From assembly GCA_022825265.1 (NCBI GenBank), contig JAJDXE010000011.1, positions 62,001 through 126,000 on the forward strand: DNA of 64,000 bases, written 5' to 3'. The notes under the pieces are model-generated. The model saw nothing but the letters and a program-made list of their open reading frames with translations. It was not told the origin of the DNA and did no database searches. Below, piece by piece: positions 16,759-23,904 of this stretch. Within the stretch, counting starts at the first letter, position 1, and each line of letters opens with the position of its first letter. Both the position numbers and the translations under genes were made by a program. Source of the stretch: Dehalococcoidia bacterium. GTDB lineage: Bacteria; Chloroflexota; Dehalococcoidia; Bin125.

Positions 16759-16875
16759 ATGAAGGTCAGAGCCTCGGTCAAGAAGCGCTCCCGCGACGAC
16801 CAAATCGTGCGTCGCAAGGGCCGCGTCTACATCATCAACAAGAAGAATCCGCGCAACAAGCAGCGTCAGGGCTAG
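16759..16875 (+). CDS. rpmJ: 50S ribosomal protein L36, zinc-free (type B) form
   Basis: A 38-aa protein starting [14 protein letters not shown] and ending NPRNKQRQG, with the [15 protein letters not shown] core. The cysteines and histidine that bind zinc in classical L36 are absent, so this is the C-minus form, often kept as a zinc-sparing alternative (YkgO-like). It stands alone rather than in the spc/alpha ribosomal operon. The zinc-binding paralogue, if any, is outside the window. The short upstream gap (131 bp to divergent rnd) must hold its promoter; no clear Zur-type palindrome was seen there. Confidence 0.92.
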   Translation: MKVRASVKKRSRDDQIVRRKGRVYIINKKNPRNKQRQG

Positions 16876-16898
16876 CCAAACGGGTTCGAACGGGTCGG

Positions 16899-17888
16899 GT
16901 GGCGGACGCAGCGGTGAGTGACGAGTCCCAGCTAGAGGAATCGCAAATCAATCGTGCGCAGGCCGCGCTATCGGCCTGTGGCGTCGACGGAGTCGTCTCC
17001 AGCGTCGAACGGCTCAAGGGCCAGTCCCACCTCAGTTGGAAGGTGGAGCGGATCAACGCACCCCCCGTCGTCCTGAGGATGGAGCCCAAGCGAGGCATCC
17101 TGCCGCCCTACGACCTGCCCGCGGAGGCGAGACTGCTGAAACAGCTCGCCCAGGCGGGCATTCCCGTTCTCGAGGTCCTGGGCGTCTGCGCCGATCTCGA
17201 ACCATCGGAAGACGCCGGTCGAGCCTGCCTGGTCGTCGAGTGGGTCAACGGCGAAGTCCTCATCAAACGCAGGATGGAGGCGCACGCCGCCCGCGCCTAC
17301 TGCGACACCCTGCAACGCATCCACACGCTCGACTGGCGAGCCGCAGGCATCGACTGGTTGCCCGAGCCGCCTGAATCGGGCCCGGCGATCCGAGAGCGCG
17401 CCGAAATCGCCGAGCGTCTGAAATCGTTCGGAGTCTTCGACTTACCCCACATCCGGCGCCTCCGCGAAGCACTCGAGGGCCGAGCCCCGCAAAGTCCATC
17501 GCCGATGCTCGTCCACGGCGACGTCAACTTCGGCAACATCATGCTCCGCCCCGGGCGACCGCCGCAGGTGGCTGCAGTCCTCGACTGGGAACAAACGCAC
17601 CTGGGCGATCCACTGTCGGACTGGGGTCGTCTCGCTGCCGAGGACTTGCTCGGCAATCTGGATCTCTCCCCTGCCGCAAGGCAGGTGATGCGCGAAGCGC
17701 TGGCGAGCTACGGCCGCAGCGACGACGACATCCACTACTGGACGCTGCATCAGCTCTACAAGCACTCCTCGGCGACGGGCGCGCTAACAGTCCTACGCGG
17801 CTGGGACGCCGAACAGATCGCGAAGATGTACGCCGAGCCGACCAAGCAAATGCTCTCGGGACGCGGGCCATTTCAGGGCTGCCCCTAG
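16899..17888 (+). CDS. Phosphotransferase family protein (APH/ACAD10-like kinase fold)
   Basis: A 329-aa kinase-like protein. It has an N-lobe with VVLRMEPKRG (Met-Glu after the strand) and the catalytic loop LVHGDVNFGNIML (HGDxxxxN), followed by the metal-binding DWEQTHLGDP. Aminoglycoside-phosphotransferase-fold proteins of this subgroup resemble the kinase part of ACAD10, which phosphorylates hydroxyacyl-CoA intermediates; small-molecule kinase activity is inferred. A second copy lies at 18328-19263 with a PaaI-like thioesterase between. The GTG start at 16899 is the first in frame after a stop; GTG 16914 is an alternative. Confidence 0.8.
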   Translation: MADAAVSDESQLEESQINRAQAALSACGVDGVVSSVERLKGQSHLSWKVERINAPPVVLRMEPKRGILPPYDLPAEARLLKQLAQAGIPVLEVLGVCADLEPSEDAGRACLVVEWVNGEVLIKRRMEAHAARAYCDTLQRIHTLDWRAAGIDWLPEPPESGPAIRERAEIAERLKSFGVFDLPHIRRLREALEGRAPQSPSPMLVHGDVNFGNIMLRPGRPPQVAAVLDWEQTHLGDPLSDWGRLAAEDLLGNLDLSPAARQVMREALASYGRSDDDIHYWTLHQLYKHSSATGALTVLRGWDAEQIAKMYAEPTKQMLSGRGPFQGCP

Positions 17889-17897
17889 ACTTGCCCC

Positions 17898-18323
17898 ATG
17901 CCCGACGACATCCAGTATCTGGTCCCGCTGCCCGAGATTGAATCCCGCTATGGGACCAACTCGCTCTTCGGCGAGCAGTTCACCGAGATTTCGCGCGGCC
18001 GCACTGTGCTTGAGATGCCGATCACTCGACACACAGCCGGCGGCGCCCGAGGCGGTGTCCACGGCGGAGTCCTCGCTTCCTTGGCCGATATCGGCGTGGT
18101 CGCGGCAGTGCTCTCAACCTGCCGTGTCGGCGAGCAGATGCAGGGCACGTCCGAGTTGAATATCTCTTATCTCCGCCCGGCTGTTGGTTCCAAGGTGCGA
18201 GTCGAGTCGAACGTGATCAAGAAGGGTCGAACCCTCGCCGTCGGCGATGTCGATCTGCTCAGCGACCGGGGCAAGCTCATCGCCAAGGCGCGCGTCACCT
18301 ACTCGATCGGTCAGACTGGCTGA
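17898..18323 (+). CDS. PaaI-family hotdog thioesterase
   Basis: A 141-aa hotdog protein with the central helix sequence GGARGGVHGGVLASLADI, where the Gly-Gly and Asp residues match the PaaI/YdiI acyl-CoA thioesterase site, then TSELNISYLRPA and SNVIKKGRTLAVGDVDL strands. It likely hydrolyses acyl- or aroyl-CoA. The start is 9 bp after the first phosphotransferase gene, and the second phosphotransferase starts 4 bp after its stop, so the three are translated as a unit. Confidence 0.85.
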   Translation: MPDDIQYLVPLPEIESRYGTNSLFGEQFTEISRGRTVLEMPITRHTAGGARGGVHGGVLASLADIGVVAAVLSTCRVGEQMQGTSELNISYLRPAVGSKVRVESNVIKKGRTLAVGDVDLLSDRGKLIAKARVTYSIGQTG

Positions 18324-18327
18324 TCTC

Positions 18328-19263
18328 ATGGACCTCGAACTGACCCCAGCGCTGGCGACCGAGGCGCTGAACGCCTGCGGCGTCGATGGGCGCGCGCTCT
18401 CGGCAGAGCGTCTGGACGGCGGCGTCTCCAATCTGACCTGGCGCATCAAGCGAGCTGACGACGCGCCAGTCGTCTTGAGGTTGGAGCGACCGAGCGGCAT
18501 CTTCCAGCCCTACGACATCGGCCGCGAGGCCCGGGTCATTCACTGCCTCGAATCCTCTCCGATTCCGGTGCCGCAAGTGCTCGGAGTGATCGATCAGTCT
18601 TCGCCCCTCGGAGCGCCGTACGTGGTCATGTCGTGGCTCGACTACCCGCACATGGGCATGGTTCCAATGACGCCCGAGGTCATTGACAACTACCGCTCGA
18701 TGGTCGAGTCGATTCACGCCCTGGACTGGCGTTCGTATGGGCTGGACCTCCTCGACCCACCGTCGCCGGGTCACGAGGCAGCGTCGCGAGACCTCGACGC
18801 CGTCCGCGCGCGCGCGATCGCCTTCAACTGTCAGCACGACCACTTGATTGCCGAGGTCGATGCGATTCTCACTCAGCACCTTCCCGACAGCCCCGAACCG
18901 CGGCTCTGCCACGGTGACATCAATGTCTTCAACTACCTCATCGCCGACGACGGCTCGATCGCTGGCGTGGTCGACTGGGAGCAAGCTCAGCTCGGCGATC
19001 CGCTATCAGACTGGGGATTGATCACCGCGCTCGCCTCGCTCAAAGGACTCGACGCCCCGCCCGAAGATCATCCGCTGGCTGCTCCCGCATTCCAACGCTC
19101 AGGCCGAGACGTGCGCGACCTGCGCTACTGGATGCTGCATCAGATGTACAAGCTGACTGTGATTCACCGGATCTGGTCGGAGATCGGTGATGTCCCGCCC
19201 TGGTACTCATGGTCCGATGTCGAGCGCGTGACCGAGAACGCGCTGTCGTATCTGGGCGAGTGA
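18328..19263 (+). CDS. Phosphotransferase family protein (paralogue)
   Basis: A 311-aa paralogue of the protein at 16899. It shares NACGVDG, VVLRLERPSGIFQPYD, CHGDINVFNYLI (catalytic HGD..N), VVDWEQAQLGDPLSDWGL and a YWMLHQMYK helix near the end. Both sets keep the Asp and Asn residues of a working kinase. The ATG at 18328 is 4 bp beyond the thioesterase stop; the longer in-frame version would overlap that gene by 77 bp and adds residues not conserved in the paralogue. Confidence 0.82.
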   Translation: MDLELTPALATEALNACGVDGRALSAERLDGGVSNLTWRIKRADDAPVVLRLERPSGIFQPYDIGREARVIHCLESSPIPVPQVLGVIDQSSPLGAPYVVMSWLDYPHMGMVPMTPEVIDNYRSMVESIHALDWRSYGLDLLDPPSPGHEAASRDLDAVRARAIAFNCQHDHLIAEVDAILTQHLPDSPEPRLCHGDINVFNYLIADDGSIAGVVDWEQAQLGDPLSDWGLITALASLKGLDAPPEDHPLAAPAFQRSGRDVRDLRYWMLHQMYKLTVIHRIWSEIGDVPPWYSWSDVERVTENALSYLGE

Positions 19264-19276
19264 CGCCGTTTTCGGC

Positions 19277-20110
19277 TTAAGAGCGAAGCGATGCCAGGTG
19301 CTCAACAGCGTGCAGCATGCTGCGCTCGTTTGGTGCGGCTAATGAGACCAGGCGATGTGCGCCGGCCTCGGCGTATTGCTCGACTGCTTCGGCGGTCAGG
19401 CGTGCCGGTGGAGTGATGGTGATCTCCAACTCGCCCAGCTCTTCTGGTCTGCCGAGTTGTTCAGACAGGTCGTTCATCCGCCGAATGTAGTCGGCGGTTT
19501 GCTCCGGATCCTGCATCCAGCCGTACCAGCCCTGACCTCGCTGCGCTGATCGCTTGAGCGCGGCCTCGGAGTGTCCACCGATGTGAATCGGGACGCCGCC
19601 GGGATTCGTCGGTCTTGGATGCGCGTCGATGCCGCTGAACTGCCAGAACTCGCCCTCGAAGCTGGGGTCTTCCTCGTTCCAGAGCGCGCGCATGGCGTCG
19701 ATCGCTTCGTCGGTGCGGCGACCGCGCTCGCGGAAGGGCGCGCCGATCGCGTCGAACTCGGGCTGCAGGTATCCGGCGCCGATTCCGAGGATGACTCGGC
19801 CGTTGGAGAGGACATCGACCGAGGCGAACTCCTTGGCCAGCACGAGCGGGTTGCGCTGCGCGATCAGGACGATGCCCGTGCCCAGCTTGAGGGTCTCGGT
19901 GCAGGCGGCGAGGTAGGCCAGCACGACTGACGGATGGAGAAAGTCGTGCGCCGGATCGGCCGGTGAGGGTGCGACGCGCGGCTTGGGCAACACGACATGC
20001 TCGCCGCACCAGAGCGATTCCAGGCCCGACGCTTCCGCCGCCTCCGCGATGGTGCGCAGCGACGCAGGATCTGAGACTCCGGTGCCCATGTTGAAGATGC
20101 CGAGTTTCAT
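19277..20110 (-). CDS. LLM class (F420/FMN-dependent) oxidoreductase
   Basis: A luciferase-like TIM-barrel protein of 277 aa. It starts MKLGIFNMGTG, has CGEHVVLP after the second strand, GTGIVLIAQRNPLVLAKEFA, VILGIGAGYLQPEFDAIG and PIHIGGHSEAALKRSA, the normal order in bacterial F420-dependent or FMN-dependent monooxygenases. GGGAGAACCCAG before the ATG is a usable ribosome-binding site. Cofactor and substrate are not determinable here. Together with 42873-43820 it is one of two such enzymes in the window. Confidence 0.87.
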   Translation of the reverse strand: MKLGIFNMGTGVSDPASLRTIAEAAEASGLESLWCGEHVVLPKPRVAPSPADPAHDFLHPSVVLAYLAACTETLKLGTGIVLIAQRNPLVLAKEFASVDVLSNGRVILGIGAGYLQPEFDAIGAPFRERGRRTDEAIDAMRALWNEEDPSFEGEFWQFSGIDAHPRPTNPGGVPIHIGGHSEAALKRSAQRGQGWYGWMQDPEQTADYIRRMNDLSEQLGRPEELGELEITITPPARLTAEAVEQYAEAGAHRLVSLAAPNERSMLHAVEHLASLRS

Positions 20111-20139
20111 CTGGGTTCTCCCCTGGCTGTTGCTCTGGT

Positions 20140-21492
20140 CTATGACTTGAGCAGGCCGTCGGTCAGGGTGACGTCGTAGTTGCCGTCGATGAATGGTTGG
20201 GCGTCGAGCACTCGCTGGAGGAAGGGGATGTTGTGCTTCAGGCCTTCGATTCGCGAGCCGTCCAGCGCGATCCGAAGGCGCTCGAGCGCCTCTGGGCGGT
20301 CGGCGCCGTAGACGATCAGTTTGGCCATCAGCGGGTCGTAGAAGTGCGAGACCTCATCGCCTGAGGCGACGCCGGCGTCGAGCCGGAGCCAGGGTTCGTC
20401 GGGCACTTCGAGGACATCGATCGATCCGGGGCTGGGCAGCAGCGTCTCGGGGTCTTCGGCGTAGATCCTGGTCTCGATTGCGTGCCCTGAGATTGGCGGC
20501 GGGTCGCCGTAGCCGGGAAGCTCAGTCAACGGTTCGCCGGCGGCGATGCGCAGCTGCCACTCGACCAGATCGAGTCCGGTGACCATCTCAGTGACGGGAT
20601 GTTCGACCTGGAGGCGGGTATTCATTTCGAGGAAGAAGATCTCGCCGGAGGCGTCGAGTAGGCACTCGACCGTGCCGGCGTTTTGATAGTTGAGACCGGC
20701 GACGGCGCTGCGGACCTGGTCGTAGAGGCGCTCGCGGAGCTCGTCGGTGAGATGCGGCGCCGGCGCCGGCGCTTCCTCGATCACCTTCTGATGGCGGCGT
20801 TGAACGCTGCACTCGCGGTCGCCGAGGATGGCGGCGTTGCCCTGGCCGTCGCCGAAGACCTGCAGCTCGATGTGATGCGGCTCGACCAGCAATCGTTCGA
20901 GGTAGACCTCGTCCGAACCGAACGCTCTCAGTGCCGAGGAGCGAGCCCGCCGCAAGGAGCGGCTGAATTGGTTGGGGCGTTTGACCGTCGCCATCCCGAT
21001 GCCGCCGCCGCCGTATGAAGCCTTGATCAGCAGCGGGTAGCCAACCTCTTCCGCCACCGCTTCGGCATCGTCGTCGGCCACCGTTGCGGCTGAGCCGGGG
21101 ATCACCGGCATGCCCAGGTCGCGCATTGTCGCGCGAGCCTGGTTCTTGTTGCCCATCAACTCCATGTGCGCCGCGGCGGGTCCGATGAACGTGATCCCGC
21201 GTTCGTCGCAGGCCTGAGCGAAGTGGCCGTTCTCGGAGAGCAGGCCGTAGCCGGGATGGACGGCGTCGCAGCCGGCCTGGACGGCCGCGTCGAGGACGGC
21301 ATCGACATTGATGTAGGACTCGGCGACGGGCGCCGCGCCGATGTGGGTCGCGCCATCGGCCTCGCGGACATGGAGCGCGTCGGCGTCGGCGACGGAGTAA
21401 ACCGCGTGCGACTCGATTCCGAGCCTGCGGCAAGTGCGGGAGACGCGCGCGGCGATCTCGCCTCGGTTGGCGATCAGGACACGTTGGAACAT
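20140..21492 (-). CDS. accC: Acetyl/propionyl-CoA carboxylase biotin carboxylase subunit
   Basis: A 450-aa biotin carboxylase, the standard length. N-terminal MFQRVLIANRGEIAARV, ATP-grasp glycine loop KASYGGGGIGM, HIELQVFGDGQGN, ECSVQRRHQKVIEEAPAP, FLEMNTRLQVEHPVTE and ETRIYAEDP are all present. It carboxylates biotin on the partner carrier protein using ATP and bicarbonate. The 71-aa carrier gene lies just upstream (24 bp) on the same strand. No carboxyltransferase subunit is nearby, so the acyl-CoA substrate is unknown; it may serve acetyl-CoA or another acyl-CoA carboxylase encoded elsewhere. Confidence 0.93.
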   Translation of the reverse strand: MFQRVLIANRGEIAARVSRTCRRLGIESHAVYSVADADALHVREADGATHIGAAPVAESYINVDAVLDAAVQAGCDAVHPGYGLLSENGHFAQACDERGITFIGPAAAHMELMGNKNQARATMRDLGMPVIPGSAATVADDDAEAVAEEVGYPLLIKASYGGGGIGMATVKRPNQFSRSLRRARSSALRAFGSDEVYLERLLVEPHHIELQVFGDGQGNAAILGDRECSVQRRHQKVIEEAPAPAPHLTDELRERLYDQVRSAVAGLNYQNAGTVECLLDASGEIFFLEMNTRLQVEHPVTEMVTGLDLVEWQLRIAAGEPLTELPGYGDPPPISGHAIETRIYAEDPETLLPSPGSIDVLEVPDEPWLRLDAGVASGDEVSHFYDPLMAKLIVYGADRPEALERLRIALDGSRIEGLKHNIPFLQRVLDAQPFIDGNYDVTLTDGLLKS

Positions 21493-21516
21493 GGTGAGCG
21501 ATGCTGGTTTCGGTGC

Positions 21517-21732
21517 TTACTCACTGAGCGTGACGAGCACGTCACCTTCCTGGACCTGGTCGCCCTGGGCGATGTGGATTTCGGCGACCGTGCCGTCGCT
21601 CGGCGCTTCGACCGGGATTTCCATCTTCATCGACTCGAGGATGACGAGTTCGTCGCCCTCTTCAACCGCATCTCCGACGGCGGCGATTAGTTCGAAAATG
21701 GTGCCGGCCATCGGCGACTTCACATCGGCCAT
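21517..21732 (-). CDS. Minimal biotin carboxyl carrier protein
   Basis: A 71-aa single biotinyl-lipoyl domain. It begins MADVKSPMAGTIFEL, carries the biotinylation motif LESMKMEIPV (Lys in MKM) and ends VQEGDVLVTLSE. It lacks the Ala/Pro-rich leader of typical AccB proteins, so it is a bare carrier domain like those of methylmalonyl-CoA decarboxylases or glutaconyl-CoA systems. Pairing with the following accC is clear. The start codon faces a divergent promoter region shared with the Trm112-like gene. Confidence 0.88.
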   Translation of the reverse strand: MADVKSPMAGTIFELIAAVGDAVEEGDELVILESMKMEIPVEAPSDGTVAEIHIAQGDQVQEGDVLVTLSE

Positions 21733-21792
21733 GGTTGGATTCTCCGCTCTCTACGCCTACTGCTGTGCGCTGGGTGCTGATTCTGGGTCTTG

Positions 21793-21808
21793 ATTGTTCG
21801 AGAACAAT
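21793..21808. promoter_or_regulatory. Palindromic operator candidate
   Basis: ATTGTTC-GA-GAACAAT is a perfect 7+7 bp inverted repeat in the divergent region between the carrier-protein gene and the Trm112-like gene. About 12 bp downstream is TACAGT, a plausible -10 hexamer for the rightward gene. The layout is that of a dimeric repressor site, though the half-site order (GTTC..GAAC) is opposite to common LexA boxes. The regulator is unknown. Confidence 0.4.
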
Positions 21809-21892
21809 TCGCGTTGGCGTACAGTATTGCAGTATGCCCGCAGCGGTCGGTATGCGCACTGGCCATGAATGCCCAGGAATGCGGGGTGGCGA

Positions 21893-22096
21893 ATGAGACG
21901 AGAACTGGTCGAGCAGCTGGTCTGCCCGGTGACCCGCGATCCGCTCACGCTCGAAATCACGCGAGAAGACGAGAACGGCGATGTGATCGAGGGCGCGCTG
22001 GTCTCCGAGCGAATCAATTTCCGCTACCCGATCGAGGACGGCATCCCCAATCTGCTGCCGCCGGACATGCAGCGACGCGCGGACGGACCAGTCTGA
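21893..22096 (+). CDS. Trm112/UPF0434-like protein
   Basis: A 67-aa protein MRRELVEQLVCPVTRDPLTL...RYPIEDGIPNLLPPDM. The C-P-x-T/C-x-x-P-L element near the start and the YPI.DGIP.LLP ending are diagnostic of Trm112-like small proteins, which in eukaryotes activate methyltransferases; bacterial versions are often fused or adjacent to them. Only the first cysteine of the usual zinc pair is visible, so metal binding may be lost. An in-frame ATG at 21869 is possible, but ATG 21893 gives the family start and has GGGGTGG upstream. Confidence 0.75.
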   Translation: MRRELVEQLVCPVTRDPLTLEITREDENGDVIEGALVSERINFRYPIEDGIPNLLPPDMQRRADGPV

Positions 22097-22102
22097 CTGC
22101 CT

Positions 22103-22129
22103 ACGCTCCACAGCGACCCGGTGGAGTGT
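22103..22129 (+). terminator. Hairpin after Trm112-like gene
   Basis: ACGCTCCAC pairs with GTGGAGTGT (nine pairs, one G-T) around a 9-nt loop, directly after the stop at 22096. There is no T-run. It would separate this gene from the pyrimidine operon leader. Confidence 0.4.
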
Positions 22130-22205
22130 GTGGGATCGTGTTCGAGGCAATAGTCATCCGGATCAGGGCCATGTAAGCTCGTTCAAACGCGAGTTGGACT
22201 TTAAT

Positions 22206-22223
22206 CCGGTCCCGTGAGGCCGG
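22206..22223 (+). promoter_or_regulatory. PyrR-binding RNA hairpin in the pyr leader
   Basis: CCGGTCCCGTGAGGCCGG forms a hairpin whose CCxGTGAGG loop matches the conserved PyrR-binding loop of Bacillus, mycobacterial and Thermus pyr leaders. It lies about 125 bp upstream of pyrR. GGGAAGG (22222-22228), the likely ribosome-binding site of the leader ORF at 22237, begins inside the hairpin. PyrR bound with UMP would therefore block leader translation. Confidence 0.75.
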
Positions 22224-22236
22224 GAAGGTCAACGAG

Positions 22237-22335
22237 ATGCATCTGAAGTATCTGCCCACTCCTGTCGTACCCGCGTATCAGTCGCACAACCAGCGCTCGC
22301 CGCTGGTTTTTTCGTCTCTGGGGACCACCCGATGA
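22237..22335 (+). CDS. pyr operon leader peptide (32 codons)
   Basis: ATG 22237 to TGA 22335, with GGGAAGG 8 nt before the start. The frame runs without a stop through the terminator stem at 22288-22312, and its TGA overlaps the pyrR ATG (ATGA). The peptide starts [14 protein letters not shown] and has no recognisable function. Its role is probably to carry a ribosome across the terminator so RNA polymerase reads on when UMP is low. The position, spacing and overlap all fit coupled transcription-translation attenuation as proposed for Thermus pyr operons. Confidence 0.65.
   Translation: MHLKYLPTPVVPAYQSHNQRSPLVFSSLGTTR
22288..22312 (+). terminator. Intrinsic terminator inside the pyr leader (attenuator)
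   Basis: The stem AACCAGCG (22288-22295) with CGCTGGTT (22301-22308), loop CTCGC, runs into a T-run that ends at 22312. It is located within the leader ORF and 19 bp before pyrR, so it must be conditional. Confidence 0.8.
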
Positions 22336-22874
22336 TGAACTCGATGGACGCGCCGGCGATGGATCGCGCGGTCACGCGGATCGCGCATGAGATCGTGGAA
22401 CGTCATCCCGATCCCGAGCCGCTGATGCTGGTTGGGATGCGCACTCGCGGCGTCCCACTGGCCGAGCGGCTGGCGACGCGGATCGAGGGCATCGACGAAC
22501 GCCGAGTTCCGGTTGGCGCGATCGACATTTCGCTCTACCGCGACGATCTCGCCCAGCGGCCCCACGCGCGGATGCAGCCGTCCAGAATTCCCGAGGACAT
22601 TGACGGCGCGGTGATCGTGCTGGTCGATGATGTGCTGTTCACCGGACGCTCGATTCGGGCCGCGCTCGATGCGCTGATTCACTACGGCCGACCGGCGGTG
22701 ATCGAGTTGGCTGTACTGATCGACCGCGGCCACCGAGAGCTGCCGATCCGCGCCGACTACGTCGGCAAGAACATTCCCACGCAACGCGGGGACGACGTCC
22801 GGGTCTCGCTGCTTGAATCCGACGGCGAGGACTGCGTCGGCGTGTACGAGGAGAGGATGGCACGTGGTCACTGA
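22332..22874 (+). CDS. pyrR: Bifunctional pyr operon regulator / uracil phosphoribosyltransferase PyrR
   Basis: A 180-aa phosphoribosyltransferase-fold protein: [26 protein letters not shown], the PRPP loop [21 protein letters not shown] and [14 protein letters not shown] at the end, all conserved in PyrR. It senses UMP/UTP by binding the leader hairpin and can also make UMP from uracil and PRPP. The ATG at 22332 overlaps the leader-peptide stop; ATG 22335 is a second option. Its own stop lies inside pyrB. First gene of the eight-gene pyrimidine operon. Confidence 0.95.
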   Translation: MMNSMDAPAMDRAVTRIAHEIVERHPDPEPLMLVGMRTRGVPLAERLATRIEGIDERRVPVGAIDISLYRDDLAQRPHARMQPSRIPEDIDGAVIVLVDDVLFTGRSIRAALDALIHYGRPAVIELAVLIDRGHRELPIRADYVGKNIPTQRGDDVRVSLLESDGEDCVGVYEERMARGH

Positions 22875-23904
22875 ACCGATGGCGCAGACATTGACCTCGC
22901 AACCCGCGACCTGGCAAGCCGCGCAGGTGCCGTTCGACGAGCCGATCACCGATTGGCGGCACCGACATCTGCTCGATGTCGACACGCTGTCCAAGGATGA
23001 GATCCTGCGCATCCTCTCGACGGCCAGCGCAATGGCCGAGGTCTTGAACCGCTCGGTCGCGAGGACGCCGGCGCTTCGCGGTGTGACGATTTTCAACCTG
23101 TTCTACGAGGCGTCGACTCGGACGCGTTCTTCGTTCGAGTTGGCCGGCAAGATCCTCGGTGCGGATGTGATCAATGTGTCCGGCTCGGGATCGTCGGTGG
23201 AGAAAGGCGAATCGCTGGTCGAGACGCTGAACACGCTCTCGGCGGTCGGCGCGGATGCTGTGGTGATGCGGCATCACGCCTCGGGCGCACCCTGGCTGGC
23301 TTCGCGCACGATTGATGGGCACGTGCTCAATGCGGGCGACGGCCAGCACGCGCATCCGACGCAAGCGCTGCTCGATGCGTACATCCTGCTCCAGGAATTC
23401 GGCGACCTGTCGGGTCGCAAGATTGTGATTGTCGGCGACATCCTGCACTCGCGCGTAGCGCGTTCGAATCTGTGGTCGCTGACGACGCTCGGCGCTGAGT
23501 TGACGTTGGTCGCGCCTCGGCCGCTGCTGCCGGCGGCGCTGGCTCCAGGCGCGGCGGAACGCGAGCATCCGCTTTCTTTGCCCTCGGTGCAGGTGGAGTC
23601 GGACCTCGACGAGGCGATGGTCGGTGCTGACGCGGTGATGGCTCTGCGGATTCAGAATGAGCGTCTGCGGGGCAAGCTGCTGCCTTCTTCGGCTGAGTTT
23701 GCTCGGCGATATCAGCTGACTGCTGAACGTGTGGCGTTGGCGTCGCCGGATGCGATCGTGATGCATCCGGGACCGATGAACGAAGGCGTCGAGATTGGTG
23801 TCGATGTGGCGCACGGACCGCAGAGCCGGATCGAGGCGCAGGTCTCGGCCGGTCTGGCGGTGCGGATGGCCGTGCTCTTCCTGCTGATTCGAGGCGGCTC
23901 ATGA
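22864..23904 (+). CDS. pyrB: Aspartate carbamoyltransferase catalytic subunit
   Basis: A 346-aa enzyme making N-carbamoyl-aspartate, step two of UMP synthesis. The carbamoyl-phosphate loop is [20 protein letters not shown] and the [10 protein letters not shown] helix complete the site; the C-terminal domain has [15 protein letters not shown] 22864 is selected: it overlaps the pyrR stop by 11 bp and GAGGAG lies about 10 nt upstream. The N-terminus (about 30 residues before HLLDVDTLS) is a little longer than usual. No pyrI regulatory chain is present, as expected outside enterobacteria. Confidence 0.95.
   Translation: MVTEPMAQTLTSQPATWQAAQVPFDEPITDWRHRHLLDVDTLSKDEILRILSTASAMAEVLNRSVARTPALRGVTIFNLFYEASTRTRSSFELAGKILGADVINVSGSGSSVEKGESLVETLNTLSAVGADAVVMRHHASGAPWLASRTIDGHVLNAGDGQHAHPTQALLDAYILLQEFGDLSGRKIVIVGDILHSRVARSNLWSLTTLGAELTLVAPRPLLPAALAPGAAEREHPLSLPSVQVESDLDEAMVGADAVMALRIQNERLRGKLLPSSAEFARRYQLTAERVALASPDAIVMHPGPMNEGVEIGVDVAHGPQSRIEAQVSAGLAVRMAVLFLLIRGGS

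Noticed and set aside
21793..21808. LexA (SOS) box
   Set aside because: The half-sites are in the GTTC..GAAC order with a 2-bp spacer, unlike the GAAC-N4-GTTC boxes of Gram-positive LexA.
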